Shown here: positions 8,901 to 15,550 of the stretch, one piece after another
Layout: every line of letters starts with the position of its first letter
Numbering within the stretch: the stretch's first letter is position 1
Notes under the pieces: generated by a model
Databases searched by the model: none
Seen by the model: the letters and a program-made list of their open reading frames with translations, nothing else
What the model was told of the DNA's origin: nothing
NCBI RefSeq assembly: GCF_015752045.1
Contig: NZ_JADOUS010000004.1
Coordinates: 124,001 to 188,000 of the forward strand
DNA: 64,000 nucleotides
From: Arthrobacter_D sp015752045
Lineage (GTDB): Bacteria > Actinomycetota > Actinomycetes > Actinomycetales > Micrococcaceae
Reading direction: 5' to 3'
Program-made: the position numbers and the translations under genes

Positions 8901-9489
8901 CTGGACCGCGCTCACGGGCCCGTCGGGAAGCGGCAAGTCCACCGTGATCGGCGCCCTTCTCGGGGTCCTCCCCCTCGAGCGGGGGACTCTCCTCGTGAAC
9001 GGGGAATCCCGCGACGACGTCGACGGGCCGCGCATCGCCTGGTGCCCGCAGGAGAGCCACCTGTTCGACTCCAGCCTGCGCTCCAACCTGCAGCTCGCCC
9101 GTCCGCCCGGCGACCCGGCCACGGACGCCGAGCTGGACGCCGTCCTCCACGCCGTCGGACTGACAGGGCTGGTCGCCGGGCTCGACGGCGGGCTCGATGC
9201 ACCCGCCGGAGCGGGTGGATCGCGGCTCTCGGGTGGACAGCGGCAGCGGCTCGCCGTGGCGCGCGCCCTGCTCACGCGGTCCGGCGTCCTCCTCCTCGAC
9301 GAGCCCACCGCCCATCTCGACGCCGACGGCGCGCGGTCCCTCCTCGCGGACCTCCGGCACGGCCTCATGAACACCGCCGTCCTCCTCGTGACGCACGATC
9401 CCGCGGAGGCAGCGCTGTGCGACGACGTCGTGGCGCTGGACGCCGCCGTCCTCGACGGGACGCACGGGGGGACCGTCGTGCATTCCTGA
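5923..9489 (+). CDS. cydDC: Fused CydD-CydC thiol-reductant ABC exporter
   Basis: One 1188-residue protein carrying both halves of the CydDC heterodimer, which exports cysteine/glutathione-type reductants and is needed for cytochrome bd assembly. Each half has a six-helix membrane domain and an ATPase. The first half has Walker A GGPSGSGKST (about residue 411), a slightly divergent signature LSPGE and Walker B LLLLDEPTAH. The second has TGPSGSGKST (about residue 997), LSGGQ and VLLLDEPTAH. A Pro/Ala/Thr-rich linker near bases 7650-7830 joins them. I chose GTG 5923 because it overlaps the cydB stop; the frame is open to 5851. Fused CydDC is known in some actinobacteria. The first signature's SPGE in place of SGGQ suggests asymmetric ATP sites. 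Confidence 0.95.
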   Translation: MSGSVRTDVPRQDAGSTPTTREEAGVARTDGRRVSPLTTLRAGGPAGGAGSTTALYLLGVLAAVRAAGLVLLAQALALGIGSLAAGSLDVRGVLLQGILGVGLRTIAAWGQDATAARLALGTRERMREAALLRLLDDGGTTRAAAGGGTGSLAVLLTRGLDGIDKYYTQYLPALVTCAVVPLLIGARILAADWVSALVILLTVPLVPVFMVLIGLHTREHTQQASTALGRLSDHLLELARGLPVLVGLGRAGEQTRALREIAGTYTSRTMTTLRTVFLSSLALELISTISVAVVAVFAGVRLIHGDLSLETALIALILAPECYGPLRDVGAAHHASEDGEEAGARVRAVTDAPASPPEDLLVRVPPADGTSGDRPDGIRVDDLTARYDGVLEPVVAGVSFVLEPGTVTALGGPSGSGKSTLMRALAGGAAVPPGLRLAGRVVGLRRDAVAWVPQHPELLMTTVRAELALYAGLPPESPILDAQLAAVGAAGLADRSSTELSPGELRRVAVARALLRAQDPSVTLLLLDEPTAHVDDDASRAIRSAVRARRTGLTVLLIAHDDETARLASGEVRLTGMPSRAGATASESSPMAEMPADHAPADLPSGAPLTTRTGAVPGTTAVGPAPAGPAAASRLHSARDVLLLVRPWDRRFLAAAALGLGASVFAVALTALSGWLIVRAAEQPPILYLLTAIVGVRFFGIGRSLLRYEERLWLHRAVFHRADDTRLRLWTGLLGTGRSWRTIARGSGGIERLVGDIDELRDLSSRALLPFVVSALTGAAALVTAAVLHPAALGWQTLSVVAALVVAPAVAVIREQAAGAAAVRLRAQGLERVTGLLRAAPDLRVNGVHRPALAETRELAGSVAAAARRSASAAGTSTAVIVAACCTASLGILIGAGGLPADLAAVLVLMQLALIEPFVAGTSAVQHWGPLAAVTRRIVPHLSPAGWEEDLQQTGGGRDGRPAHSAVLRRASIGYEPGRPVVAGLDLELAPARWTALTGPSGSGKSTVIGALLGVLPLERGTLLVNGESRDDVDGPRIAWCPQESHLFDSSLRSNLQLARPPGDPATDAELDAVLHAVGLTGLVAGLDGGLDAPAGAGGSRLSGGQRQRLAVARALLTRSGVLLLDEPTAHLDADGARSLLADLRHGLMNTAVLLVTHDPAEAALCDDVVALDAAVLDGTHGGTVVHS

Positions 9490-9573
9490 CCGGCGGGCAG
9501 ACCCGGGACGGCCCGCGTGCGCCACGCCCGTTCCACCCGGCTCCGGGTGAGGGCGGGCGCGCCCGCGCTGGAA

Positions 9574-9579
9574 TACGCT
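9574..9579 (+). promoter_or_regulatory. -10 element of a probable leaderless promoter
   Basis: TACGCT ends six bases before ATG 9586 and there is no Shine-Dalgarno sequence, so the transcript probably begins at the start codon. Confidence 0.55.
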
Positions 9580-9585
9580 GGGACC

Positions 9586-10635
9586 ATGACGACGCCCGAC
9601 ACGTCCGGACACGACGCCGGGACGGCCACCCCGGCTCGGGGCGCTCCGCCGATGCCCGACGGGCTGCTGTGGCGGGCGCTCACCTACGCCGACATCCCCC
9701 GCTGGCATGCGCTCATCCAGCGCATCGCGGAGCAGGACCGGCCGGACTGGGTGGAACAGCGCGCCGACCTCGAGCAGGCGCTGCGGGCTTCGAAGAACGA
9801 CCCCCGCAAGGACACGGTCGCCGGGTTCGACGCCGACGGCGAACCGCAGGCCTTCGGGCGCCTGTCCCGGAATCCCGGCTCGTCGCTGATCCACGGCGCC
9901 GGCGGCGTCGATCACGCATGGCGCGGCCGCGGCATCGGGCGGGCCGTCCTCGCGTGGCAGGCCTGGCGCGCCGAGATGCGCCTGCGGGAGACCGGCCGGA
10001 CCGAGGGGGTCTTCCGGAACTACGTCGAGGAACGCAACCCCTCGCATCTGGCGCTGCTCACCGCGAGCGGCAGCAGGATCGTCCGCTACTTCACCGAGAT
10101 GACGAGGCCGCTGGACCAGCCGATCCCCGATCTCCCCTTCCCCGACGGGCTGCAGCTCCTCACCTTCGCTGAAGGCGCCGATCGGGGCATCGCCGAACTG
10201 GTCCGCCTCGCCCACAACGACGCCTTCCAGGACCACTGGGGGAGTGAGCCCCGCGATCAGGAATCCTGGCAGTTCACCGTCAGCCACCCGGAGTTCCGGG
10301 CGGACTGGAGCCTCGCGCTCCTCGACCCGTCGACGGACGAGGTGGTCGCCTACCAGCTGGCCAGCTATGACCCCGATTCCCAGCAGCTCCTCGGCCGCAC
10401 CGAGGGCTACACCGACCTGCTCGGGGTCCGGCGGACCTGGCGGGGTCGCGGCCTCGCGCCGGCCCTGCTCGCCGAGGCGATGAGGAGGTACCGGGCGGCA
10501 GGCATGCAGAACGCGGGGCTCGGCGTCGACACCGAGAACCCGTCCGGGGCGCTCGGTCTGTACGAGCGCATGGGCTACGTCCCGACCCAGCGGTCGATCG
10601 TGTTCGACCTGCCGCTGCGCGTGGATCCCGCCTGA
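9586..10635 (+). CDS. Double-domain GNAT family N-acetyltransferase
   Basis: A 349-residue protein with two GNAT folds in tandem. The first acetyl-CoA loop is around HAWRGRGIGRAVLAW and the second around RRTWRGRGLAPALLAEAMRRYR, followed by GLGVDTENPSGALGLYERMGY, the usual GNAT C-terminal motif. Both loops keep the R/Q-x-x-G-x-G/A core. Tandem GNAT proteins of this type (MshD-like architecture) include mycothiol synthase, but the overall sequence does not look like MshD and the substrate is unknown. The frame is open upstream to 9517. I chose ATG 9586 because a TACGCT -10 box lies six bases before it. It is monocistronic, between the cyd operon and the terC riboswitch. Confidence 0.85.
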   Translation: MTTPDTSGHDAGTATPARGAPPMPDGLLWRALTYADIPRWHALIQRIAEQDRPDWVEQRADLEQALRASKNDPRKDTVAGFDADGEPQAFGRLSRNPGSSLIHGAGGVDHAWRGRGIGRAVLAWQAWRAEMRLRETGRTEGVFRNYVEERNPSHLALLTASGSRIVRYFTEMTRPLDQPIPDLPFPDGLQLLTFAEGADRGIAELVRLAHNDAFQDHWGSEPRDQESWQFTVSHPEFRADWSLALLDPSTDEVVAYQLASYDPDSQQLLGRTEGYTDLLGVRRTWRGRGLAPALLAEAMRRYRAAGMQNAGLGVDTENPSGALGLYERMGYVPTQRSIVFDLPLRVDPA

Positions 10636-10730
10636 CCCGACCGCCGTCGAGGGAGCACGGAGGGGCTCGCCTGGGACCTGCTACGGCGAACCTCCTTCCC
10701 TCAGCGGCCGGATCATGGTTCACTCGTAGG

Positions 10731-10830
10731 CACGGAGGGGAGTATCCCCCCATCCCGTCCATCGTCACTACGGCAGCCCCAGCGCTTCCCGGTGGACAGG
10801 GCCACCCCGGTGGCCGGGAGAGACCTCCAG
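10731..10830 (+). ncRNA. Probable yybP-ykoY manganese riboswitch
   Basis: The leader of the TerC gene contains GGAGG followed by GGAGTA at 10734-10744 and ends with GAGA-CCTCC at 10820-10828. GGAGG and CCTCC would close the outer stem, leaving the conserved GGAGTA and GAGA loop segments facing each other as in the yybP-ykoY fold, which senses Mn2+. Internal self-complementary segments (CCCGGTGG, CCACCCCGG, GGCCGGGAG) supply the middle helix. Size (about 100 nt) and position before terC fit the family. The ribosome site GGAAGG lies about 20 bases beyond, partly inside a CCAGT/ACTGG hairpin that could give translational control. No covariance search was run. Confidence 0.75.
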
Positions 10831-10861
10831 TTGGTATTCACTGACTGGAAGGCAGCACTTC

Positions 10862-12007
10862 ATGGACGTCCCCCTCTGGGTCTGGCTGGCCGTCATCGGC
10901 TTCATCCTCCTCATGCTCCTCGTCGACCTCGTCGCCCACCGGCACGCCCACGTCATCAGTGTCCGCGAGGCAGCCGCCTGGTCGGGCGTGTGGGTGTTCT
11001 GCGGCGTCGTGTTCGGGATCATCGTGTGGCGCGTCTGGGGCGCCGAGTTCGGGCAGCAGTACTTCGCCGGCTACCTCATCGAGAAATCCCTCGCCGTGGA
11101 CAACGTCTTCGTCTGGGCCATCATCTTCACGTTCTTCGCCGTCCCCCGCGAGTACCAGCACCGCGTCCTGTTCTTCGGGGTCCTCGGCGCCCTGGTCTTC
11201 CGCGGGATCTTCATCGCCTCCGGATCGGTGCTGATCCAGAACTTCTCCTGGGTCCTCTACGTCTTCGCGGCCTTCCTGCTCTTCACCGGCATCCGGATGC
11301 TCCTCCAGCGCAACGAGCACATCGATCCGTCGAAGTCCCGGGCCCTGAAGCTGTTCCGCCGGTACGTGCCCATGACGGACGCCTTCCACGGCCAGCGGTT
11401 CCTCATCCGCAAGAGCGGGATCCTGCTCGCCACGCCCCTGCTGGCCGTGCTGGTCCTGGTGGAGGTCACGGACATCGTCTTCGCCGTCGACTCGATCCCC
11501 GCGATCTTCGCCGTCACCGACGAGGTGTTCCTCGTCTTCACCGCCAACGCGTTCGCGATCCTGGGCCTGCGTGCCATGTACTTCCTCCTGGCTGACCTCA
11601 TCCACCGCTTCGTGTACCTGAAGATCGGGCTCGCCCTGGTCCTGGTGTGGGTCGGCATCAAGATGGCCCTTAAGATCGACCTCTACTACATCCCCACGCC
11701 CGTCTCTCTCGCAATCATCACCACCATCCTCGCCGTCGCCGTCGTCGCGAGCCTCATCAGGACCCGCGGCCAGCAGCGCCACGAGCCGCCGGGACCCGCC
11801 GTCGCCCCCTTCCGCACCGCCGGACAGGAGGAGATCGCCGCCCTCGAACCCCTCTGGGGTCGGCGACGAGGCGCCACGACGAGCGACCGGACCGCCGCGG
11901 ACGGCGGGTCGGAGCAGTCCACGGTCGACGGCGCCCAGCCGACCGCTGACGCCGGTCATGGTGAGCCTGCGGACGACGGGACGAGCGGCGTGGACCGCCG
12001 GTCATGA
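10862..12007 (+). CDS. TerC/Alx family membrane transporter (probable Mn2+ exporter)
   Basis: A 381-residue polytopic membrane protein of the TerC family. The core YLIEKSLAVDNVFVWA and LLAVLVLVEVTDIVFAVDSIPAIFAV carry the conserved membrane acidic residues (EKSLAVDN, E-x-TD, AVDS) proposed to bind the metal. The final 80 residues are polar and low-complexity and probably cytoplasmic. ATG 10862 follows GGAAGG. Members with a yybP-ykoY leader generally export Mn2+, and such a leader is present here. The gene ends in ATGA, overlapping an sdhD-like fragment. Confidence 0.93.
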   Translation: MDVPLWVWLAVIGFILLMLLVDLVAHRHAHVISVREAAAWSGVWVFCGVVFGIIVWRVWGAEFGQQYFAGYLIEKSLAVDNVFVWAIIFTFFAVPREYQHRVLFFGVLGALVFRGIFIASGSVLIQNFSWVLYVFAAFLLFTGIRMLLQRNEHIDPSKSRALKLFRRYVPMTDAFHGQRFLIRKSGILLATPLLAVLVLVEVTDIVFAVDSIPAIFAVTDEVFLVFTANAFAILGLRAMYFLLADLIHRFVYLKIGLALVLVWVGIKMALKIDLYYIPTPVSLAIITTILAVAVVASLIRTRGQQRHEPPGPAVAPFRTAGQEEIAALEPLWGRRRGATTSDRTAADGGSEQSTVDGAQPTADAGHGEPADDGTSGVDRRS

Positions 12008-12192
12008 CGCCGGAACGGAGGCCCCCCGGGGGAGGGCGGATCAGCCCGCCGCGCAGCCGCGTCACGGCCGGCAGCAACCGGGAGCTCATGGCGTGGGTGT
12101 TCATGCGATGGTCCGGCGCGCTGCTGGTGGTGCTGATCCTCGTCCACCTGTTCGTGAACCCCGTGCTGGGCGACGGCATCAACCACCGGTGA
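12004..12192 (+). pseudogene. SdhD-like N-terminal fragment (succinate dehydrogenase membrane anchor)
   Basis: A 62-residue frame overlapping the terC stop by ATGA. The segment SNRELMAWVFMRWSGALLVV, followed by LILVHLFVN and GDGI, is the N-terminal cytoplasmic segment plus first membrane helix of actinobacterial SdhD. The other two helices are missing, whereas a full SdhD is roughly 150 residues. No sdhABC genes are nearby. It is probably a relic of a partial duplication or a recombination scar. A retained short membrane peptide translated by coupling to terC cannot be excluded. Confidence 0.6.
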
Positions 12193-12297
12193 TCTTCACC
12201 TTCGATCCCTGTCCGGTGGACGCCGCGCCGTCGTCCCTGCCCCCGTTCTGCTCGACGGGCGCGGCGACCAGCGGTGCACCCTGAGCGGGGGCTCCCG

Positions 12298-13128
12298 CTA
12301 GGCAGGCATCGTCCAGGGTGCTGGTCCCGGACGGTCTGCGGACGGCTCCCGGAAGCCGGGCGAGGCGTAGAACCGGCCGTCTACGGTGACGGCGACGAAC
12401 TCGACGGCATGCGCGGGGAGCAGGTCCCCGATGACGGACGGCCCGCCCGCTGCGAGGGTGGTGGCCAGGACATCGGCGGTGATGATGTCGGAGGCCATGA
12501 CGGTGGCCTGGAGGAACCCGGTGGACCTCCTCCCCGGGTGCGTGCCGTCCCACAGGTGGTGTCCCCGCTCCAGGATGCCCGACGTGGCCACGGCCCGGCG
12601 GTCGGGTGTGACGCAGGTGCTCGTGAGGTATCCATCCGGGTCGAAGGGGTCGGTCACGCCGATCGTCCAGGGCCGGCCGTCCGGCTGCGCCCCGTCGGCG
12701 ACGAGGTCCCCGCCGACCGAGAGGCACCAGTCGCGGTGGCCTGCCGAGAGGAGGAGCGACTCCGCGCCGGCGAGGGTGTGGGCCTTGACCACGCCGTTGA
12801 GATCGAGCAGTCCACCGGGGGCGTGCGGGGTGAAGCGCCCGTCGGTGCGCGTGCGCCACTCCAGGGCCAGTTCGTACATCTCCTTCATCGGCCGGGAGGC
12901 ACGGGTGAGGCGGATCTCGCCGCGGTTGATGCGGCTCAGTTCGGAGTCGGCACGATAGGTGCTGAACCGATGATCGGCGGCGCCGAAGAGCGCCACCAGC
13001 CCGCTCATCAGCCCCGGCGGGACGGCGGAGCCGCGGAGGCTGGCCGTGGTGCCCATGGTGTCGAACACCCCGGCGGGGTATGTCGCCGGCTCGCCGTCTG
13101 CACGGCGTGTGCCGGTCCGGGCGGTCAC
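12298..13128 (-). CDS. apbE: FAD:protein FMN transferase (ApbE)
   Basis: A 276-residue ApbE that attaches FMN covalently to a Thr/Ser of FMN-binding domains. Family landmarks are DTMGTTASL near the N-terminus, DLNGVVKAHTL, SVGGDLVADG (flavin/nucleotide site), and the Mg-site region ATVMASDIITADVLATTLAA. Its GTG start overlaps the stop of the FMN-binding protein (GTGA), so it is the last gene of a coupled three-gene operon (ferric-reductase-like protein, FMN-binding protein, ApbE). The FMN-binding protein is therefore its likely substrate. No signal peptide is obvious, so flavinylation may occur in the cytoplasm before export. Confidence 0.93.
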   Translation of the reverse strand: MTARTGTRRADGEPATYPAGVFDTMGTTASLRGSAVPPGLMSGLVALFGAADHRFSTYRADSELSRINRGEIRLTRASRPMKEMYELALEWRTRTDGRFTPHAPGGLLDLNGVVKAHTLAGAESLLLSAGHRDWCLSVGGDLVADGAQPDGRPWTIGVTDPFDPDGYLTSTCVTPDRRAVATSGILERGHHLWDGTHPGRRSTGFLQATVMASDIITADVLATTLAAGGPSVIGDLLPAHAVEFVAVTVDGRFYASPGFREPSADRPGPAPWTMPA

Positions 13129-13598
13129 AGCCCGGCCTCATCCAGGGCGGCCTGCAGCGAGCTCAGGTAGGCCCGGGAGGTGTAGGTGGCTCCGCTGACC
13201 ATGCTGACGTCGGCGGACTGGGCCGCCAGGACCTCCTTGCGGAGGATCGGTTCGGCATGCGAGGCGATCTGCCGGGACCGCCCGTCGCGGGCCCCGTCCT
13301 GGACGGTCGCATCGGTGATGGTTCCGCCCGCGACGCTGACCGTCACCGCGACGCTGCCGTAGGGGTGGTTCGAGGTGGCGCCGGTGTAGGTCCCGGACGA
13401 GCCCGACGCACCGGACGAGCCCGAGGTGCCGGAAGCGCCCGAAGCACCCGAAGCACCCGAAGCACCCGAAGCACCGGACGCAGCCGGGGTGCCCGCCGTC
13501 CCTGCGGCGGTCTGCAGGCCCGGGTCGCTGAGCTGCCAGCCGACCACGAGGATACTCGCCGAGGCCAGGACGGAGGTGAAGAGGGCGCGGGTTCTCAT
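13125..13598 (-). CDS. Membrane-anchored FMN-binding domain protein
   Basis: A 157-residue protein: an N-terminal signal/anchor (MRTRALFTSVLASASILVVG), then a Ser-Gly-Ala-rich linker (about residues 40-70), then an FMN-binding domain ending VSGATYTSRAYLSSLQAALD. The SGAT threonine is the likely site of FMN attachment by ApbE; the aspartate usual three residues before the SGAT serine is a serine here. The start at ATG 13598 overlaps the upstream gene's TGA. The linker is encoded by a 9-bp tandem repeat and its length is likely variable. It probably relays electrons outside the membrane from the ferric-reductase-like partner. Confidence 0.9.
   Translation of the reverse strand: MRTRALFTSVLASASILVVGWQLSDPGLQTAAGTAGTPAASGASGASGASGASGASGTSGSSGASGSSGTYTGATSNHPYGSVAVTVSVAGGTITDATVQDGARDGRSRQIASHAEPILRKEVLAAQSADVSMVSGATYTSRAYLSSLQAALDEAGL
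13432..13476. repeat. 9-bp tandem repeat encoding Ser-Gly-Ala linker
   Basis: About five copies of GAAGCACCC (first copy GAAGCGCCC), in frame within the FMN-binding protein, encoding repeated Gly-Ala-Ser. This is a candidate for slippage-driven length variation between strains. Confidence 0.85.
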
Positions 13599-15012
13599 AG
13601 CGCGAACCTTTCGACGTGGATCGAGTCCTGGGTGAAGCCCATGGCCGCGGCATCCGCCTCGACGAGCGCGGTCCAGGCCGGGGCGCCGCAGACGTAGAGA
13701 TCGGCGTGCTCGGCGGAGGGGACGTAGGAGCGCAGGGTCGTCCCGCGGGCTGCCTCGGCGGCGGGAAGCCAGGAGCGGATGTCGGCGTGCCGTGGGCCGA
13801 CCAGGCAGTGGAGTCGCGCGCCTCGGGCGGTGCAGAGCCCTTCGATCTCGGACCGCAGGGTGAGACCGGCGGGGGTGGACGCCCGGAGGATGACGACGGC
13901 GTCGCCGGGGAGGAAGGCCGCCTCCTCGAGGATCGCCCGCACCGGGGACACACCGATGCCGGAGGCGACCAGGACCAGGCGGGGCCCGGTGCGGGCGCCC
14001 TCGGTGAAGACCCCGTACGGGCCCTCCAACGCCACCCGCGTGCCGGGCCGGAGCCCCGCCAGGCGTCGTGATCCACGGCCGAGATCCCGGACCGTGATCC
14101 GCAGCGTGTTCCCACGCACCGGTGCGGACAGGGAGTAGGGATGGCTCTGCCACCAGGAGGCGGAGTCCAGGAAGCGCCAGTTGAAGAACTGGCCCGCCCG
14201 CGCGTCCAGCTCGGCGAGCCGACGGCCGGTCATCGTGATGCTGACCGTGCCGGGCCCCTCGGGGTGGACGTCGGTGACCCGGACGGCGTAGCGCATGGTC
14301 TGCAGGAGTGGGACCAGGACGCGGTAGACGAGAACCGCTGATCCGGTGACGGTCAGGAGGGCGAGCCAGTACCAGCGCTGGTAGCCGGGCTCGCTGAACA
14401 GCCCCCCGGCACTGAACTGGTGAGGCAGGGAAGCCGCGACCGCCGCGTAGGTGAGCAGGTGGATGGCGTGCCAGACCTCGTGCGGGAACCGGCGTCGGAC
14501 CGCGACCAGCGAGGTGACGGCCACCACGCAGAACAGTCCCAGGCCGAGGTAGGCCAGTTGCATATCACCCGATGCCGCCCACAGCGCCGCCGTCTGTGCC
14601 GCCGGATCGATGCCTCCGGTCATCGCGTAGCCGAGCGTGAGCAGGACCCCGTGCGCGAGCAGGAGGTACAGCACCGGCTTGCCGAGTGCACCGTGACGGC
14701 GGATCGCCCCGTCATGGCCGATGGTCCGGTCGATGAAGGGGACCCGTGCGGCCAGGAGCAGCATCACCACGACCAGGTCGGTGGCCACGAGCCCGCTGAT
14801 GATGCCAGGGCGGTGACCCCGCCGGCGAGCGTCCCGAAGCGTGCGCTGCCGCTCTGGCTGAGGAACAGGGCCACCGCGACCGCCGCCGAGACGATGGTCG
14901 CGACGTCGATCACGTCACGGTCCCGTGCGCGGCGCCGGGACCGGCGACGATACGGCGCTGCCTCGGGGGATCGCTGCGAAGGGGTCACGCGCGGGGGGGA
15001 CTGGGTGGTCAT
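13595..15012 (-). pseudogene. Ferric-reductase-like transmembrane / FAD-NAD oxidoreductase, frameshifted
   Basis: Membrane flavocytochrome-like electron donor: several transmembrane helices with heme-type histidines (LLAHGVLL, HAIHLLTY), then a ferredoxin-reductase-like FAD domain (HPYSLSAP, GPYGVF) and an NAD domain (VLVASGIGVSPVRAIL ... YVCGAPAWTALVEADA). The gene is split. Codons from ATG 15012 read through GTLAGGVTALA, while the continuation IISGLVATDLVVVMLLLAAR lies one frame over. Inserting one C on the plus strand near 14804-14807 (CC to CCC) restores a single protein of about 472 residues. As it stands, an N-terminal 82-residue piece (14764-15012) and a possible 397-residue C-terminal piece (13595-14788) result. 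A sequencing error and a true inactivating mutation cannot be told apart here. It is first in the operon with the FMN-binding protein and apbE. Confidence 0.85.
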
Positions 15013-15031
15013 ACACCCACCATGCGAGCGC

Positions 15032-15047
15032 AGCCTGTGACGAGGCT
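15032..15047. promoter_or_regulatory. Inverted repeat upstream of ferric-reductase-like operon
   Basis: AGCCT-6-AGGCT lies 20 bases before the ATG at 15012, in the likely promoter region. It may be a regulator site; the protein is unknown. Confidence 0.35.
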
Positions 15048-15077
15048 ATGACGTGCTCATGGGGGGCCTGTGCTCCC

Positions 15078-15103
15078 TCCCGTCCCGTCATGACGGGACG
15101 GGA
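15078..15103. terminator. 26-bp perfect palindrome after the arsR-type gene
   Basis: TCCCGTCCCGTCA followed directly by its exact reverse complement. It begins four bases past the stop of the ArsR gene, so it most likely folds into a terminator hairpin (about 11 bp stem, 4-base loop) for the MFS-arsR transcript. There is no U-run. A dimeric operator is the alternative. Confidence 0.55.
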
Positions 15104-15106
15104 CGG

Positions 15107-15511
15107 CTACTCGTGGACGGGCTCTCCGGTCACGCGGTGGTCGGCGTGGTTCATGCCCTCGAGGATGAGGCGGGACAGGTGTCCGTCCACGATGCTGTAG
15201 ATGACGTTGCGCGCGTCCCGCCGCGTCGAGACCAGGCCGGAGAGCCGGAGCTTCGCCAGGTGCTGGCTCACGGCGGTCCGGTTCGCCCCGGTGGCCGTGA
15301 CGAGTGTCCCGACGTCGGCCGGCCCGCGGGTGAGGATCCAGAGGAGGTGCAGGCGGGTGGGATCGGAGAGCATCCGGAAGGTCGCCGCGCCGGCCTCGAG
15401 GCGCTCGGCGTCGGGCTCGACCTGGTGGACGAGGCTCGGCCGGCCGGGCGGCCGGTCGCCGGGGACGGCGGGCCCGAGGGAGTCTGCGGAGGGTGCTTCC
15501 GAGCCGGTCAC
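15107..15511 (-). CDS. ArsR/SmtB family metal-sensing repressor (CzrA/NmtR type)
   Basis: A 134-residue winged-helix repressor; the DNA-binding core LSDPTRLHLLWIL and GANRTAVSQHLAKLRLSGLV is typical. The last helix carries Asp109, His111, His122 and His125 in the spacing D-x-H-x10-H-x2-H, the alpha-5 metal site of CzrA and NmtR, so Zn, Ni or Co sensing is likely. A further His lies near the C-terminus. Start GTG 15511 follows GGAAGGAGGGG. It lies 39 bases downstream of the MFS exporter on the same strand and probably represses that unit. Confidence 0.92.
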   Translation of the reverse strand: MTGSEAPSADSLGPAVPGDRPPGRPSLVHQVEPDAERLEAGAATFRMLSDPTRLHLLWILTRGPADVGTLVTATGANRTAVSQHLAKLRLSGLVSTRRDARNVIYSIVDGHLSRLILEGMNHADHRVTGEPVHE

Positions 15512-15550
15512 GTCCCCTCCTTCCCTTACGCCTGCGGTGATGCCCCTAAC

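Noticed and set aside
7657..10287. 876-residue minus-strand frame across cydDC
   Set aside because: Low-complexity Gly/Asp/Arg composition, no domains, and fully antisense to a conserved gene.
12179..13141. Alternative 320-residue minus-strand frame overlapping apbE
   Set aside because: Arg/His/Pro-rich noise; the ApbE motifs are in the other frame.
13432..13476. CRISPR-like repeats
   Set aside because: Nine-base units without spacers inside a coding sequence; a simple protein repeat.
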